A stretch of 64,000 nt of DNA from Roseomonas acroporae (GCF_023223525.1 NZ_JALPRX010000023.1:62001-126000), one strand, 5' to 3'. Shown: positions 24,414 to 33,640, counted from the first letter of the stretch. Notes: a model not told the origin generated them from the letters alone. Program-made: numbers and translations.

Positions 24414-25427
24414 ATGCCGCCCGCCCTGCTCAGCCCGCCCAAGATCAGCCTCGGCGTCACCGAGGCCTGCCCGCTGCGCTGCCGGCACTGCTACGCCGAC
24501 TGCGACGCGGCGCCGAAGCCGGCCGAGCTCGGCATCGACGCGTGGATGGCGCTGGCGGACCGGCTGATCGCCGACGGCGTGATCCAGTTCTACTTCGAGG
24601 GCGGCGAGCCGCTGCTCAAGCCGGGCTTCCCGGCGCTGCTGGCGCGCTGCGCGCGCGACGCGATGACGCTGCTGCGCACCCACGGCACGCTGATCGACGA
24701 CGCCATGGCCGACGCGCTGCGCGCGGCCGGCGTCGGCCGCGTGCTGGTGGACCTGATGGGCGCCTGCGCCGGAACCCACGACGCCGCGACCGGCGTGCCC
24801 GGCAGCTTCGCGGCGAGCTGCGCCGGGCTGCGCCGCTGCGCCGAGCGCGGCATCGCGACGGACGCGCTGGTGATCCTGACGCGCCAGACCGCGCCGGAGC
24901 TGAACGACCTGCTGCGCCTCGCCGCCGGCCTCGGCGCCGAGCGCGTCGGCGTGCTGCGGCTCTACCCGCTCGGCCGCGCGAAGCGGCGCTGGGACGAGCT
25001 GGCGCTGTCGCTCGAGGAGCAGATGGCGGCGATACGCGGCCTCGACCCGCCGCCCGGCCTGTCGGTGATGCAGTCCTGGCATCCCTACGACCGCAATTGC
25101 TGCTGGCAGGCGGCGGCGATCGACGCCACCGGCCGCGCCATCGGCTGCATGTACCTGCGCGAGTACGCCGATTTCGGCCGCGTCGCCGGAGAGGGCGCGG
25201 TGCCGTTCCTCGACATCTGGCGCCACCAGCCGGCCTATCGCCGCCTGCGCGCCGGCACCGGCATCGAGCGCGCCTGCGGCGACTGCGCCGGCAATGACGG
25301 CTCGCGCGGCGGCTGCCGCGCCTCCGCCTACGCCTTCCACGGGCGCTGGACGGCGCCCGACCCGTTCGACGAGGCGCTGAACGACGGGATCGACCTGCGC
25401 GTGCTGCCCGGCCATGCGCGCGGCTGA
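24414..25427 (+). CDS. radical SAM/SPASM domain protein, peptide-maturase type
   Basis: 337 residues. The 4Fe-4S cluster that binds SAM is held by Cys19, Cys23 and Cys26 (EACPLRCRHCYADC); the FEGGEP motif follows. The C-terminal third carries a SPASM-like auxiliary-cluster pattern: NCCWQ, a GxxxxC in GRAIGCMYL, and CGDCAGNDGSRGGC. This layout is that of PqqE-like enzymes that modify ribosomal peptides or protein side chains. GGGAG eight bases upstream supports the ATG. The next gene (PqqD-like) starts within its last 14 bases. The chemistry and substrate are unknown. Confidence 0.9.
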   Translation: MPPALLSPPKISLGVTEACPLRCRHCYADCDAAPKPAELGIDAWMALADRLIADGVIQFYFEGGEPLLKPGFPALLARCARDAMTLLRTHGTLIDDAMADALRAAGVGRVLVDLMGACAGTHDAATGVPGSFAASCAGLRRCAERGIATDALVILTRQTAPELNDLLRLAAGLGAERVGVLRLYPLGRAKRRWDELALSLEEQMAAIRGLDPPPGLSVMQSWHPYDRNCCWQAAAIDATGRAIGCMYLREYADFGRVAGEGAVPFLDIWRHQPAYRRLRAGTGIERACGDCAGNDGSRGGCRASAYAFHGRWTAPDPFDEALNDGIDLRVLPGHARG

Positions 25428-25854
25428 CCCGCCTCGGCCTGGCGGCGGCGTGCGGCCGGCCTGCCCGGCCGGTGGCGCGCCGCCGCCCGATCCCGGCGCC
25501 GGGGCGCTGCCCGACTGCGTGCTCGCCCCCGGCGTGCGGCTTCGGCCGGTGCCGGAGCTGTCCACCTGCCTCGCCTACGTGCCCGGCCTTCCCGGGGACG
25601 GAGCCGGCGGGGGGCGCCCGGCGCTGCACCGGCTGAACGTGTCGAGCTGGCTGATCGCCGCGCTGTGCGACGGACGCCCGCCCGAGGCGGTCGCCGACGC
25701 CTTCGCCCGGGCGCGGCCGGCGCCGGCCGATGCCGTGACATCCGGCACCGACCTGCGCGAGGGATTGCGGAATCTCCTGGCCATCGGCGTCCTGCGGACG
25801 CGCCACGGAGACAGCCCGGGCCCGGATTGTCCCAGAAAGGAGACGGAACCATGA
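25414..25854 (+). CDS. PqqD-like protein (probable peptide-recognition element)
   Basis: 146 residues. After ~35 low-complexity residues comes a region with the PqqD/RRE pattern: LAPGVRLRPVPELST, then a strand, LHRLNVSSWLIAALCDGRPP, EAVADAFARA, and LREGLRNLLAIGVLR. PqqD-type domains bind the leader of a precursor peptide and present it to a radical SAM enzyme. The gene overlaps the radical SAM gene by 14 bp and the next gene by 4 bp (ATGA), so the three are translationally coupled. Assignment is by pattern only; a profile search would settle it. Confidence 0.7.
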   Translation: MRAADPPRPGGGVRPACPAGGAPPPDPGAGALPDCVLAPGVRLRPVPELSTCLAYVPGLPGDGAGGGRPALHRLNVSSWLIAALCDGRPPEAVADAFARARPAPADAVTSGTDLREGLRNLLAIGVLRTRHGDSPGPDCPRKETEP

Positions 25855-26489
25855 AAGAGCCGGAAGATCGCCGCGCCGCCGCGCCGCCCGCCAGCCTGCT
25901 GCGCGCGGACGCCTCGGCACCCGCCACCGTCGCGGTGGTCGCCGAGGTGCGCAGCGATGCCTCGATCAAGTTCGACCCGATGCTGGCGCCCGGCTACCTG
26001 GGCCTGCCGAAGGACGGCTTCGGCGCGCTGCTGCTCTGGCGCTTCCAGCTTTCCTGGTCGCGGGCGCAGGAGGTGCAGAAGTGGCTCGCCGGGCCATCGC
26101 CGGTGAATCCGCCGATCACGCGCGAGGAGGAGTTCCGCGACCTGATCAACGGGCTGGATTCGTCGAAGGACGGCAGCGGCGAGTTCTTCCTGCACTACGT
26201 CGGCACCTTCCTCGCCGCCGACCAGTCCTATGCGAGCTACACCATCGCCGTCGGCATGACCAAGCCGGTGGCCCGCCAGGACTACCAGCGGATCTGGATG
26301 GAGAAGCTGGACGCGCTGAAGAAGAACCCGGCCAGCAGGGCCTGGTACGACGAGCTGATCGCCTTCCTGCGCCTCTGCCTCGACACGCCGCTGGTCAGCG
26401 AGGAATTCGCGCTGCTCGCCAGCAACGTGGGCGACCTGACGGGGAACGCCGCGAACCATCCCATGGTCACGCGCCTGCTCGCGCCCTGA
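25851..26489 (+). CDS. unrecognised protein of the radical SAM cassette
   Basis: 212 residues, no signal peptide, one cysteine, no membrane segment. The first ~30 residues are Ala/Pro-rich and disordered-looking; the rest is soluble alpha/beta with several Trp, Tyr and Phe (GALLLWRFQLSWSRAQEVQKW, read in parts; HYVGTFLAADQSYASYTIAVG). I recognise no family. AAAGGAG eight bases upstream and the ATGA overlap with the PqqD-like gene make it a firm gene of the cassette. It could be the modified substrate, a chaperone, or an effector. A 15-bp tandem duplication covers its stop codon. Confidence 0.8.
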   Translation: MKEPEDRRAAAPPASLLRADASAPATVAVVAEVRSDASIKFDPMLAPGYLGLPKDGFGALLLWRFQLSWSRAQEVQKWLAGPSPVNPPITREEEFRDLINGLDSSKDGSGEFFLHYVGTFLAADQSYASYTIAVGMTKPVARQDYQRIWMEKLDALKKNPASRAWYDELIAFLRLCLDTPLVSEEFALLASNVGDLTGNAANHPMVTRLLAP

Positions 26490-26505
26490 TTGCTCGCGCC
26501 CTGAT
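26476..26505 (+). repeat. 15-bp perfect tandem duplication across a stop codon
   Basis: The 15-mer TGCTCGCGCCCTGAT occurs twice in direct succession (26476-26490, 26491-26505). The first copy codes the last residues LLAP and the stop of the 212-residue protein; the second repeats LLAP-stop in the same frame after it. It looks like a recent slippage event with no effect on the protein. Confidence 0.9.
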
Positions 26506-26682
26506 ACGGCCGGGCCGGCTTCCCGCCGGGCGCCCGGCTGCTGGGCGCCGCCTTCGCCGGCACGGCACCGCACCGGGCTCGCCGCATGGGCGGCGGGCTG
26601 TCTTCCCGGCCTCGGCCCGGCGGAGTCGGTCCGCAGGCGAAGCGGCGGCCGCCGGCGCCGGCGCTGGACCGCGAGGAGCCCC

Positions 26683-29600
26683 ATGCCCGATCCCAGGCGC
26701 GTTCCCACCTCGCCGCCCGCATGCAGCGAGGCCGCGAGGATCGACTGCCCGGCACCGCTGCCCCTGCAGGCCACGATGGCGCCAGGCCTGGTGCAGCAGC
26801 TCGACCCGGCCTGCGGCCCGGCCTGCCGGCACGGGCTGCCGCAGGTGGTCGCCACCGGCGAGCCGACCCCGTCCGCGGCGCCCGAGGCGGCGGGTGCCGG
26901 CTTCCGGCCGGAGAAGGGCTGCGTCTCCGTGCTGCTGGAGTTCCTCGGCGACCCGGCCGACCTCGAGGCGCTCGGCGCGCTGCCGGTGGCGCGGGCGGGC
27001 GACATCGTCGCCGCCTACGCCAACCTCGACGCGATCCCGGCCCTGAGGGATCACGGGGCGGTGCTGCAACTGGATCCGGGCGGCCAGATGCCGCCGCCGG
27101 TCCTGCCGCCGCCGGCCCCGGCGGGCGGCGATTCCGGCGGCGAGCCCAGGGATGAACCGGAGGGCGAACCGGAGGGCAATCCGGGGGACGAACCGGGGAG
27201 CGACCCGGCGCCGCGGCCCGCCGCACCCGGGGATGCGGCAATGCCGGCGGCTGCGCCGGCCGCCGGCGAGACGGGGCGCGGCGTGCGCCTCGGCATCATC
27301 GACCTGGGCTTCGACTTCCTGCACCCCGGCCTCCTCGACCACGAGGGAGGGCCGGCGCCGCGGGCACTCTGGCTGCACGACATGACGCTGTCGCCGCTGC
27401 CGGACGCCGTCCCCGGCACCATCGGCCGCCGGTTCAGGCGGGCAGCCCTGCGGGAGGCGCTCGCCTGGTACCGCGCCGGGGGGCCGCCGGCGTCCCAGGG
27501 GGAACGACCCGACCCCGGCGAGCCGGCGGCGCTGGAGCACCTGCGCCGCCTGGCATTCCCCCCCGAGCGCATCTCCTTCGCGGAGGCCAGGCAGCGCCGC
27601 CTGCACGGCACGGCGGTGGCCGGCCTCGCCGCCGGCAACGGGCGCCGCCGGATGCCGGGCCTCCCGGGGCGCCCTGCGAGGCGTCTGCGGACGGGGACGG
27701 GGACGGGACGGGCTTCGCGGGCACGGCGCCGGCGGCCGAGCTGGCGCTGGTTGCCATCGCCGGGCAGCCCGATGCCGACCGCTTCGCGGACGATCTCGAC
27801 ATGCTCGCCGCCATGGCGATGATCTTCCGCGACGCGCCCGCCCCGTGCGTGGCGCTGATGGCCAACAGCGACAATCTCGGCCCGCACGACGGCTCGCTGC
27901 TGGGCGAGCGCTTCCTGAACGAGCTTCTGCTGCATCCGGGCCGCGCCGTGGTGCTGACCATGGGCAACCTCAACCACGACGTCGATCCGACGGGGAAGCT
28001 CCCGGCCTACCATGCCTTCGATCCCGGACCGGCCGAGCGGGAGGCCCGCTTCACGCTGGAATTCGGGGACTGGAAGCACGCCGACGCCGCGGAGGTCTGG
28101 TTCCGTCCTGCCCCCGGCGGCGCGATGCCGCGCGTCGAGGCGCGGATCGCCGACGAGACGCGGCAATTCGCGATCGCGGGGCCCGGCGGGAAGCCGCAGG
28201 CGGAAGCGCAGGTGCTGATCGGTCCGCAGGACATGCGGCGCCTGCCGGGCCTGGCCGTCACGGCGCTGCTGCAGACGGTGCAGGATCGCACCTGCCTGCG
28301 CCTGGTCTTCAAGCCGCCCACGGAAGGGGCCAGCGCGCGGTGCACCTGGACCATCGTGGTACCGGCGGTCGGGCCGGTGCATGGCTGGCTGGATCGCAAC
28401 AACAGCGGGTCGGTGCGCTGGGCCGAGGGCGCCGAGGCCGGCGCGAACCGCACGACCCTGGGCTCGCCGGCCGTGGCGGCGCGGGTCCTGTCGGTGGGGG
28501 CGGTGACGGGGACCGGCGGGGCGGTGGTGCCGTGGCCGCGGAGCGGCCGTGGCCCGACGCGGGACGGGCTGCACCCGAAGCCCGAGCTGGTGGCCTGCGG
28601 CACGGACCGGCGGGGCGCGATCGCCTGTCCCTGGCCGCGCCTGAAGCGACTGCCCGAGGGCGAGGCGCCCGACACCGACTACGGCCCGCTCGACAGCGAG
28701 GGAACCAGCTACGCGGCGCCGCAGGTGGCCGGCGCCTGCGCGCGGCTGTTCGAGCGCTTCGGCCCCGAGGCGCGTTGGGCGAGCTGGGCGGACCTGCGGC
28801 AGATCCTGGTCGAGCGCGCCCGCCGCGACCCCTCCATGCCGCCGCCGGAGACGGGCGGCTGGGACCCCGCCTGCGGCTACGGCCGGCTCGACGTCGCGGC
28901 GCTGGCCGAGGCCGGGCGACGCGCGGTGGACCCCTGGATACGCAAGGCGGCGGCGGATGACGGCACGGAACCCTTCGTCGCCCGCGCCTTCTGGGACAGC
29001 CCGGCCCTCGTGCCGCTGGACGCCGGGGACCGCGCGCTGGATGCCGCCGCCGTGGCGCTGGGGGCGCCGGTGGCGCGGCTGCGGGTCGGGATCGGCAATC
29101 GCGGCACGCGGCCGGCGACGGATCTCGTCGTGTCGCTGCACTGGGCGCCGCTCGGCACGCTCTACCCGCTCCCCGCGGCCGATGGCGCGGCACCGGCCTG
29201 GATGCCGTCGGGACCATGGTCCACCGAAGGGCTCGGGGCGCCGCAGGCGTTGGCATCGGTCCCGCCCGACCCGGAGGATGCGACCGAGGCGACGGCCGCC
29301 GTGACCTTCGACTACGTGCCGCCGCGGAATGCCGACGGAACGGTGAGGGCGCACATGCTCCTGGCCCGCGTGACCGGCGGCGACGCCCCGGCCGGCGCGG
29401 CGGAGCCGCTCTGCGCGCGCAACAACGCCGCGGCGCTGGCCGTCGCGGCGGCGCTGCCGGAGGCGGTGCCGCCGGCCTTCGAGATACGCGGCTCCGACGA
29501 CACGGACGGCGTCGCGCTCTGGCTGGAGGGTTGCGGCGGCCGGGCGCGGCTGTGCCTGGAAGGGCTGCCGGTCTCGGCGCTGCCCTGGCGGCGGACCGGG

Positions 29601-29972
29601 ATGTACCGGCCGATGGCGCCGGCACGCCCGCGCCACGGCGACGGCGGCATCGATCCGGCGACGTTGCCCGAGGAGGACACGGTACTCGTGGGGGCCGCCG
29701 ACATCGCCGCGCGGACGGATGTCGAGCAGGCGCTGCGGCTGGAATTGCGCGGCGGCCTGGTGTGCCTGGAGGGAGGCACCGAGCTGTTCCTGCCGCGCCT
29801 GCGCCTCGTGCCCGGGGAGGCGCTGGCGCTGCGCGTGCGGGTCCTCGATCGCGATGCGCGGAAGGGTGGCGGGATCGGCCTGCTGCACCTGAGCGGCGGG
29901 CGGCGCGTCGGCGGCGGGATGATCCGCCTGCTCCCGGCCCCGGACGGGTCCCGGTCGGGCGGAACCGCCTGA
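26683..29972 (+). pseudogene. S8 (subtilisin-like) serine peptidase, split by an apparent frameshift
   Basis: Two overlapping frames make one ~1,095-residue protein. The first (26683 to about 27660) has a GAGGAG ribosome site, an N-terminal domain, a linker of 12-bp repeats (27151-27210), the aspartate motif IIDLGFDFLHPGL and the histidine motif LHGTAVAGLAAG. The second frame, in which FAGTAPAAELALVAIAG directly continues the fold, runs to 29972 and has the serine motif EGTSYAAPQVAGAC and a CARDB-like domain (RVGIGNRGTRPATDLVV). All three triad residues exist, but in two frames, so a -1 shift (one lost base, or +2) lies between about 27641 and 27680. Sequencing error in this G/C run is possible. 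There is no signal peptide. It follows the radical SAM cassette. Confidence 0.8.
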
Positions 29973-30045
29973 TCGGGTGACGATGCTCGAAGGACGAGGA
30001 GCGGGGGCGGCCCCGCGGGCCATGGCGCGGGCGATCCGCTCCGGA

Positions 30046-30100
30046 ACGGATCGCCGGAGGAGGGAAAGCGTGCCCAGGGCGTGAAGCCGCCCGGAGAACA
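30046..30100 (+). repeat. Dispersed intergenic repeat family 3, copy C (diverged)
   Basis: The segment CGGATCGCCGGAGGA followed by GGGCGTGAAGCCGC and GGAGAACA matches copies A and B in order. A short hairpin GATCCG/CGGATC (30033-30052) precedes it. It lies between the end of the S8 peptidase and the convergent DedA gene. Confidence 0.45.
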
Positions 30101-30225
30101 TTGCCCATGCAGGTCGGGGGTAAACCCGGGCAGGCGGGAAATCGGTGTCAGGCGCCCCCTTCAGGCGTTCGGAACCGGGCGCCCGGTCAAGATCCCGACG
30201 CGGCTTCCTCCGGTGGAAAGGGACG

Positions 30226-30789
30226 TCAGACGACGACCACCGTCTTGCGGCGCCGGCTGATCATCGCCCGGACGGCCAGGTAGACCACCGCCGCCACGCC
30301 GATGGCGCCCAGCGCGTAGAGCGTGCCCTTCTCGCCGAGCCACGCCACGGCGAACCAGCCGGCGGCGACGAAGGAGGCGGCCCAGACCCCGGCGGCGATG
30401 AAGTTGAGCATCATGAAGCGCGTGCGCGACATCTCGGAGAGGCCGCAGGCGGCCGCGGCGACGTTGCGGACGCCGTAGATGAAGCGGAAGGTCAGCACGA
30501 AGGCGACGCCGTAGCGCTCCAGGAAGCCGAGCGCGGTGGCGACGCGCCGCTCGGCGCCGGGAATGCGGCTGACGGCCCGCTGCCCGTAGCGCCGCCCGAG
30601 CGAGAACCAGAGCTGGTCGCCGAGGAAGGAGCCGCCCCAGACGCAGAACATCAGGATCCAGGGATCGACCAGACCGGTGGCGCGGCCGGCGGCCGATGCC
30701 AGGAGCACGAAGGTCTCGCCTTCGAAGAACGACCAGATCGCTGCGCCGGCATAGGCGAGTAGGCCCCATTCAGCCCAGAATTCCGCCAC
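30226..30789 (-). CDS. DedA family membrane protein
   Basis: 187 residues, about four or five membrane segments. Family signatures are FFEGETFVLLASA near the N-terminus, WGGSFLGDQLWFSLGRRYGQ, and the conserved FRFIYGVRNVAAAACG with the arginine needed in DedA transport. DedA proteins are implicated in phospholipid or undecaprenyl-phosphate flipping. The start is a GTG with GGGAGAGAG just upstream. It is divergent from the secreted-protein gene at 31097. Confidence 0.92.
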   Translation of the reverse strand: MAEFWAEWGLLAYAGAAIWSFFEGETFVLLASAAGRATGLVDPWILMFCVWGGSFLGDQLWFSLGRRYGQRAVSRIPGAERRVATALGFLERYGVAFVLTFRFIYGVRNVAAAACGLSEMSRTRFMMLNFIAAGVWAASFVAAGWFAVAWLGEKGTLYALGAIGVAAVVYLAVRAMISRRRKTVVVV

Positions 30790-31096
30790 TCGCTCTCTCC
30801 CCCGGCGCCCCGCGAAGGCCCAGCACTAACCCGCTGGGCAGATGCTTCGAAAGAAGAATTTCACGTGGCCGTGACACTTTTTTCACGGCGTCCATGTTCG
30901 GTGGCATTCGGTTGCCAGTCGTTGCGCGACCGGCTGCCCGCGGGCCGCGCAAGGCAGCCTCGGCCATGGGCACCGCCGCGGAACGACGCGTGCGAAGCGT
31001 TTCGTGCCGGGCAGCCTCCGCATCCCATATGGTGATGCCGTCGCGCCGGTTCGACCCCTCCTTCCCCGGAAGCCGGCCGTCACGGGATGCCGAGCC
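30790..31096. other. Divergent intergenic region, dedA / secreted protein
   Basis: 307 bp. It is locally AT-richer than its surroundings and carries an inverted repeat CCGTGA ... TCACGG at 30869-30888 with a T-rich loop, preceded by a direct repeat of TTTCACG (30859 and 30882). This could be an operator for the dedA gene. No gene is seen. Confidence 0.45.
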
Positions 31097-31738
31097 ATGT
31101 ACCCTCCTCGACGCCTGCTGCTCGTCCTGTTCGGGACGCTCGCCTGCGGCCTCCTGCAGGGCGCGCCCCGGGCCGGGGCGCAGGACTGCCTCGGCCGGGC
31201 GGATTTCGATGCCTGCGTGGCGGCCGCCATCGGCCAGCGGCAGGCGGACAACGCCGCGGCCCAGCAGCGGATCTTCCAGCAGTACCTCGCCGCGTACGGC
31301 CCCTGGCTGCAGCAGCAGTACGCGCAATACCGGGCGCAGGGCGGGCCGATGTCCTATCCGGAATTCGCCTGGTGGAACCTGATGACCGCCAACGGCACCA
31401 ACGTCCAGGGAGCCATGGCGGCGCAGCGCGACCGCTTCGAGGGATGGCAGCGCGCGAACCGCACCGTCCAGGAAGGGTTCGCCAGCTACAACGACGGCGC
31501 GCGTGCGAACGGCGCCCGCACCGACGCGGCGATCGGCCGCTATGCCGACGAGGCGATCCGTGGCCAGGCGCCCTATGTCGATCCCCGTACCGGCGCCACG
31601 GTGATGCTGCCCTACGCGGCGGCGCCCGGCCGGCCCTTCGAGCAGGGCGGCACGACCTACGTGCAGGCACCCGACGGCACCTACCGGCAATGGCAGGGCC
31701 AGGGCTGGGTGCCGCTCTACCCCGCCGCGCCGCGCTGA
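31097..31738 (+). CDS. hypothetical secreted protein
   Basis: 213 residues. A signal peptide (RRLLLVLFGTLACGLLQG, likely cut after AGA|QD) is followed by a mature protein beginning DCLGRADFDACVAAAIGQRQ. The middle is rich in Gln, Tyr and Ala (QQRIFQQYLAAYGPWLQQQY), then an NxT-rich helix, and a C-terminal part with TTYVQAPDGTYRQWQGQGW. I do not recognise the family. The ATG at 31097 sits directly before the signal peptide. It probably acts in the periplasm. Confidence 0.75.
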   Translation: MYPPRRLLLVLFGTLACGLLQGAPRAGAQDCLGRADFDACVAAAIGQRQADNAAAQQRIFQQYLAAYGPWLQQQYAQYRAQGGPMSYPEFAWWNLMTANGTNVQGAMAAQRDRFEGWQRANRTVQEGFASYNDGARANGARTDAAIGRYADEAIRGQAPYVDPRTGATVMLPYAAAPGRPFEQGGTTYVQAPDGTYRQWQGQGWVPLYPAAPR

Positions 31739-32062
31739 GCGGAGCCCCCGCGCCCGGCCGGTTCCCCGGGGCCGGCGTCGGGGCGGGCAGGGGGGCGGCA
31801 TCGTCACGCGGCGCGGATGCCTTCGAGGAAGCTACCCACCCGGTCCCCGAGCCGCTCGGCCTGCCTGGCCAGCCCGGCGGAGGCGGCGCGTAGCCGGGAC
31901 GCGGCGGCGCCGGTCCGTTCCGCGCCTTCGTGGAGGCTCCGCGCCGCGTCGGCCGATAGCCTGGAAATGCTCTGACGGGGCGTCCCGGCGTCACCGGCCC
32001 CGGGGCCACCGATCCCGGGGCCACTGGTCCCGGTGCCGTCGGTCCCGGTAAGCTGGCATGGC
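31739..32062. other. Gene-poor stretch before the DUF1275 gene
   Basis: 324 bp that contain the chemoreceptor-tail remnant (31804-31974, minus strand) and three 15-bp tandem units of the type CCCGGGGCCACCGAT at 31999-32043. No promoter is clear. Confidence 0.5.
31804..31974 (-). pseudogene. remnant of a methyl-accepting chemotaxis protein C-terminus
   Basis: The 56 residues before the stop read SRLSADAARSLHEGAERTG and later SRLRAASAGLARQAERLGDRVGSFLEGIRAA (in parts). This matches the helical tail that ends many alphaproteobacterial chemoreceptors, with its closing FL..IRAA. Upstream of residue ~56 the similarity stops and a 15-bp tandem repeat (31999-32043) begins, and then the DUF1275 gene on the opposite strand. 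No signalling hairpin or membrane part is left. It is probably a decayed 3' end, but the short length keeps this tentative. Confidence 0.45.
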
Positions 32063-32836
32063 ATGGACATGACCGATGGCAGGGCCCCGGCGGCCCGGCC
32101 GCGCGGCCTGCCCGCGCGGCTGCGCGCCGCGCTCGGGCGGCGCGTGCCGACCGAGATCACCGAGGCGCAACTCGGGCAGGTGCTCGCCCTGGTCGCGGGT
32201 GCAGTCAACGCCGGCGGCTTCCTGCTGGTCGGCCAGTACACCTCCCACATGTCCGGCGTGGTCTCGGCCATGGCCGACAACCTGGCGCTCGGCGCCGCCT
32301 GGCTGGTGCTGGCCGGGCTGGGCGCGCTGCTCGCCTTCATGGCGGGCGCGGCCTGCTCGGCGATCCTGATCAACTGGGGCCGCCGGCGCCGCCGCCGCGA
32401 CCGTTTCGCCATGCCGCTGCTGCTGGAGGCGGCGCTGCTGGTGCTGTTCGGCCTGCTGGCCGAGCTGCTGGCGGCGCCCGCCTCGACCGTGCTCGCCGTG
32501 CCGGTGCTCTGCTTCCTGATGGGGCTGCAGAACGCCACCATCACCAAGGTCTCCGGGGCGCGGGTGCGCACCACCCACATGACGGGCATCGTCACCGACA
32601 TCGGCATCGAGCTGGGCAAGCTGTTCTACTGGAACCGCATGCCGGGCGTGCCGGAGGGCGACAGGGTGCTGGCCGACCGGGCGAAGCTGCGCCTGCTCGG
32701 CCGCATGCTCGGCTGCTTCTTCGCCGGTGGCGTCATCGGCGCGCTGGGTTTCGGTCGCCTCGGCTACGCCTTCTCGGTGCCGGTCGCGGTGATCCTGCTG
32801 GTGCTCGCCGGCGCCATGGTGCGGCAGCGGGCCTGA
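32063..32836 (+). CDS. YoaK/DUF1275 family membrane protein
   Basis: 257 residues, about six membrane segments. The pattern is that of DUF1275: AGAVNAGGFLLVGQYTSHMSG, then CFLMGLQNATITKVSGARVRTTHMTGIVTDIGIELG (read in parts). Function is unknown; members are thought to be membrane transporters. ATGs at 32063 and 32069 are both possible starts. A strong GC hairpin follows the stop. Confidence 0.85.
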   Translation: MDMTDGRAPAARPRGLPARLRAALGRRVPTEITEAQLGQVLALVAGAVNAGGFLLVGQYTSHMSGVVSAMADNLALGAAWLVLAGLGALLAFMAGAACSAILINWGRRRRRRDRFAMPLLLEAALLVLFGLLAELLAAPASTVLAVPVLCFLMGLQNATITKVSGARVRTTHMTGIVTDIGIELGKLFYWNRMPGVPEGDRVLADRAKLRLLGRMLGCFFAGGVIGALGFGRLGYAFSVPVAVILLVLAGAMVRQRA

Positions 32837-32839
32837 CAG

Positions 32840-32868
32840 GCGGGGCGGGATCGTCCGGCCCGCCCCGC
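32840..32868 (+). terminator. GC-rich hairpin after the DUF1275 gene
   Basis: A perfect 10-bp stem (GCGGGGCGGG with CCCGCCCCGC) and a 9-base loop begin four bases after the stop codon. There is no T-run, as is common in very GC-rich genomes. Confidence 0.5.
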
Positions 32869-32974
32869 GGGAAGGGAGGCCGCGCGCCCCAAGGTTCGTC
32901 CGGGCGTGGGGATCGGGCGATCCCCTGACGGCCCGGCGGTGCGGGGCGCGGCCGGCCGCCGCGCGGAGCGGGCC

Positions 32975-33640
32975 CTACATCGGCGGATCCACCCCGTCCT
33001 TGCCGACGGTGATGCGGCCGGTCGAAGGCCGGCCCTCGGCATCCGGCGTCGCCATCAGGAACACGCGTGCACCGGGGACGAGATCGGCGCGGCCGGCCGG
33101 GATGGGCGTCACGACGGGCGCGTCGGGCGGCACCGTGACGGTGACCGTGCCGCCGCGATAGGCCATGGTCAGCTCCCGCCCGCTGGTGCCCGCGACCGTC
33201 GCGGTCACCGTGGCGTTGGTCATCGAGCTGCCCGGCACGAGGTCCCAGGCGCGGTGCCCTTCGCCGGTGCCGCGCGCCGATTCCGGGAAGACGTGAACCT
33301 CCAGCGCCCGCCACCCGCCATCCGGGCCGGGCTCGGCGGCGACGCCGACGAAGGCACCCGGCGCGATCCCGGACAGCGGCACCCGGCGCAGCGCCGAGAC
33401 GGCGAGCGGCTCGGCGAGGCGGACGGCCACGCGCGACCCCTCCCGGGTCGCGACCGTCAGCACGTCGCCCTCGAGCGCGACGATGGTGCCGCGCAGGCGG
33501 GTGGGGGGCGCCGGCTGGGCCCAGGCCCGGCCAACGAGGAGCGATGCCGAAGGCGCCGCCGGGGCGAGGGCGGCCGCCATGGCCAGGGTGAGCAGGCCAC
33601 GGCCGGCGCGGCGGCGCGTGAGGGGCGGCATCGGGGGCAT
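32975..33640 (-). CDS. hypothetical periplasmic protein (DUF5666-like)
   Basis: 221 residues. The N-terminus TRRRAGRGLLTLAMAAALA with AWA|QP is a signal peptide, possibly Tat type. The mature protein shows two or three OB-like beta repeats: LRGTIVALEGDVLTVATREG, PGAFVGVAAEPGPDGGWRA and DLVPGARVFLMATPDAEGRP. This is the pattern of DUF5666-type secreted proteins. The first of two close ATGs (33640, 33631) is used. It converges on the DUF1275 gene and is divergent from gshB. Confidence 0.75.
   Translation of the reverse strand: MPPMPPLTRRRAGRGLLTLAMAAALAPAAPSASLLVGRAWAQPAPPTRLRGTIVALEGDVLTVATREGSRVAVRLAEPLAVSALRRVPLSGIAPGAFVGVAAEPGPDGGWRALEVHVFPESARGTGEGHRAWDLVPGSSMTNATVTATVAGTSGRELTMAYRGGTVTVTVPPDAPVVTPIPAGRADLVPGARVFLMATPDAEGRPSTGRITVGKDGVDPPM

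Noticed and set aside
27661-27680. Programmed -1 frameshift in the S8 peptidase
   Set aside because: No canonical slippery heptamer in the right phase and no clear stimulatory structure; a deletion or sequencing error is simpler, though not proven.
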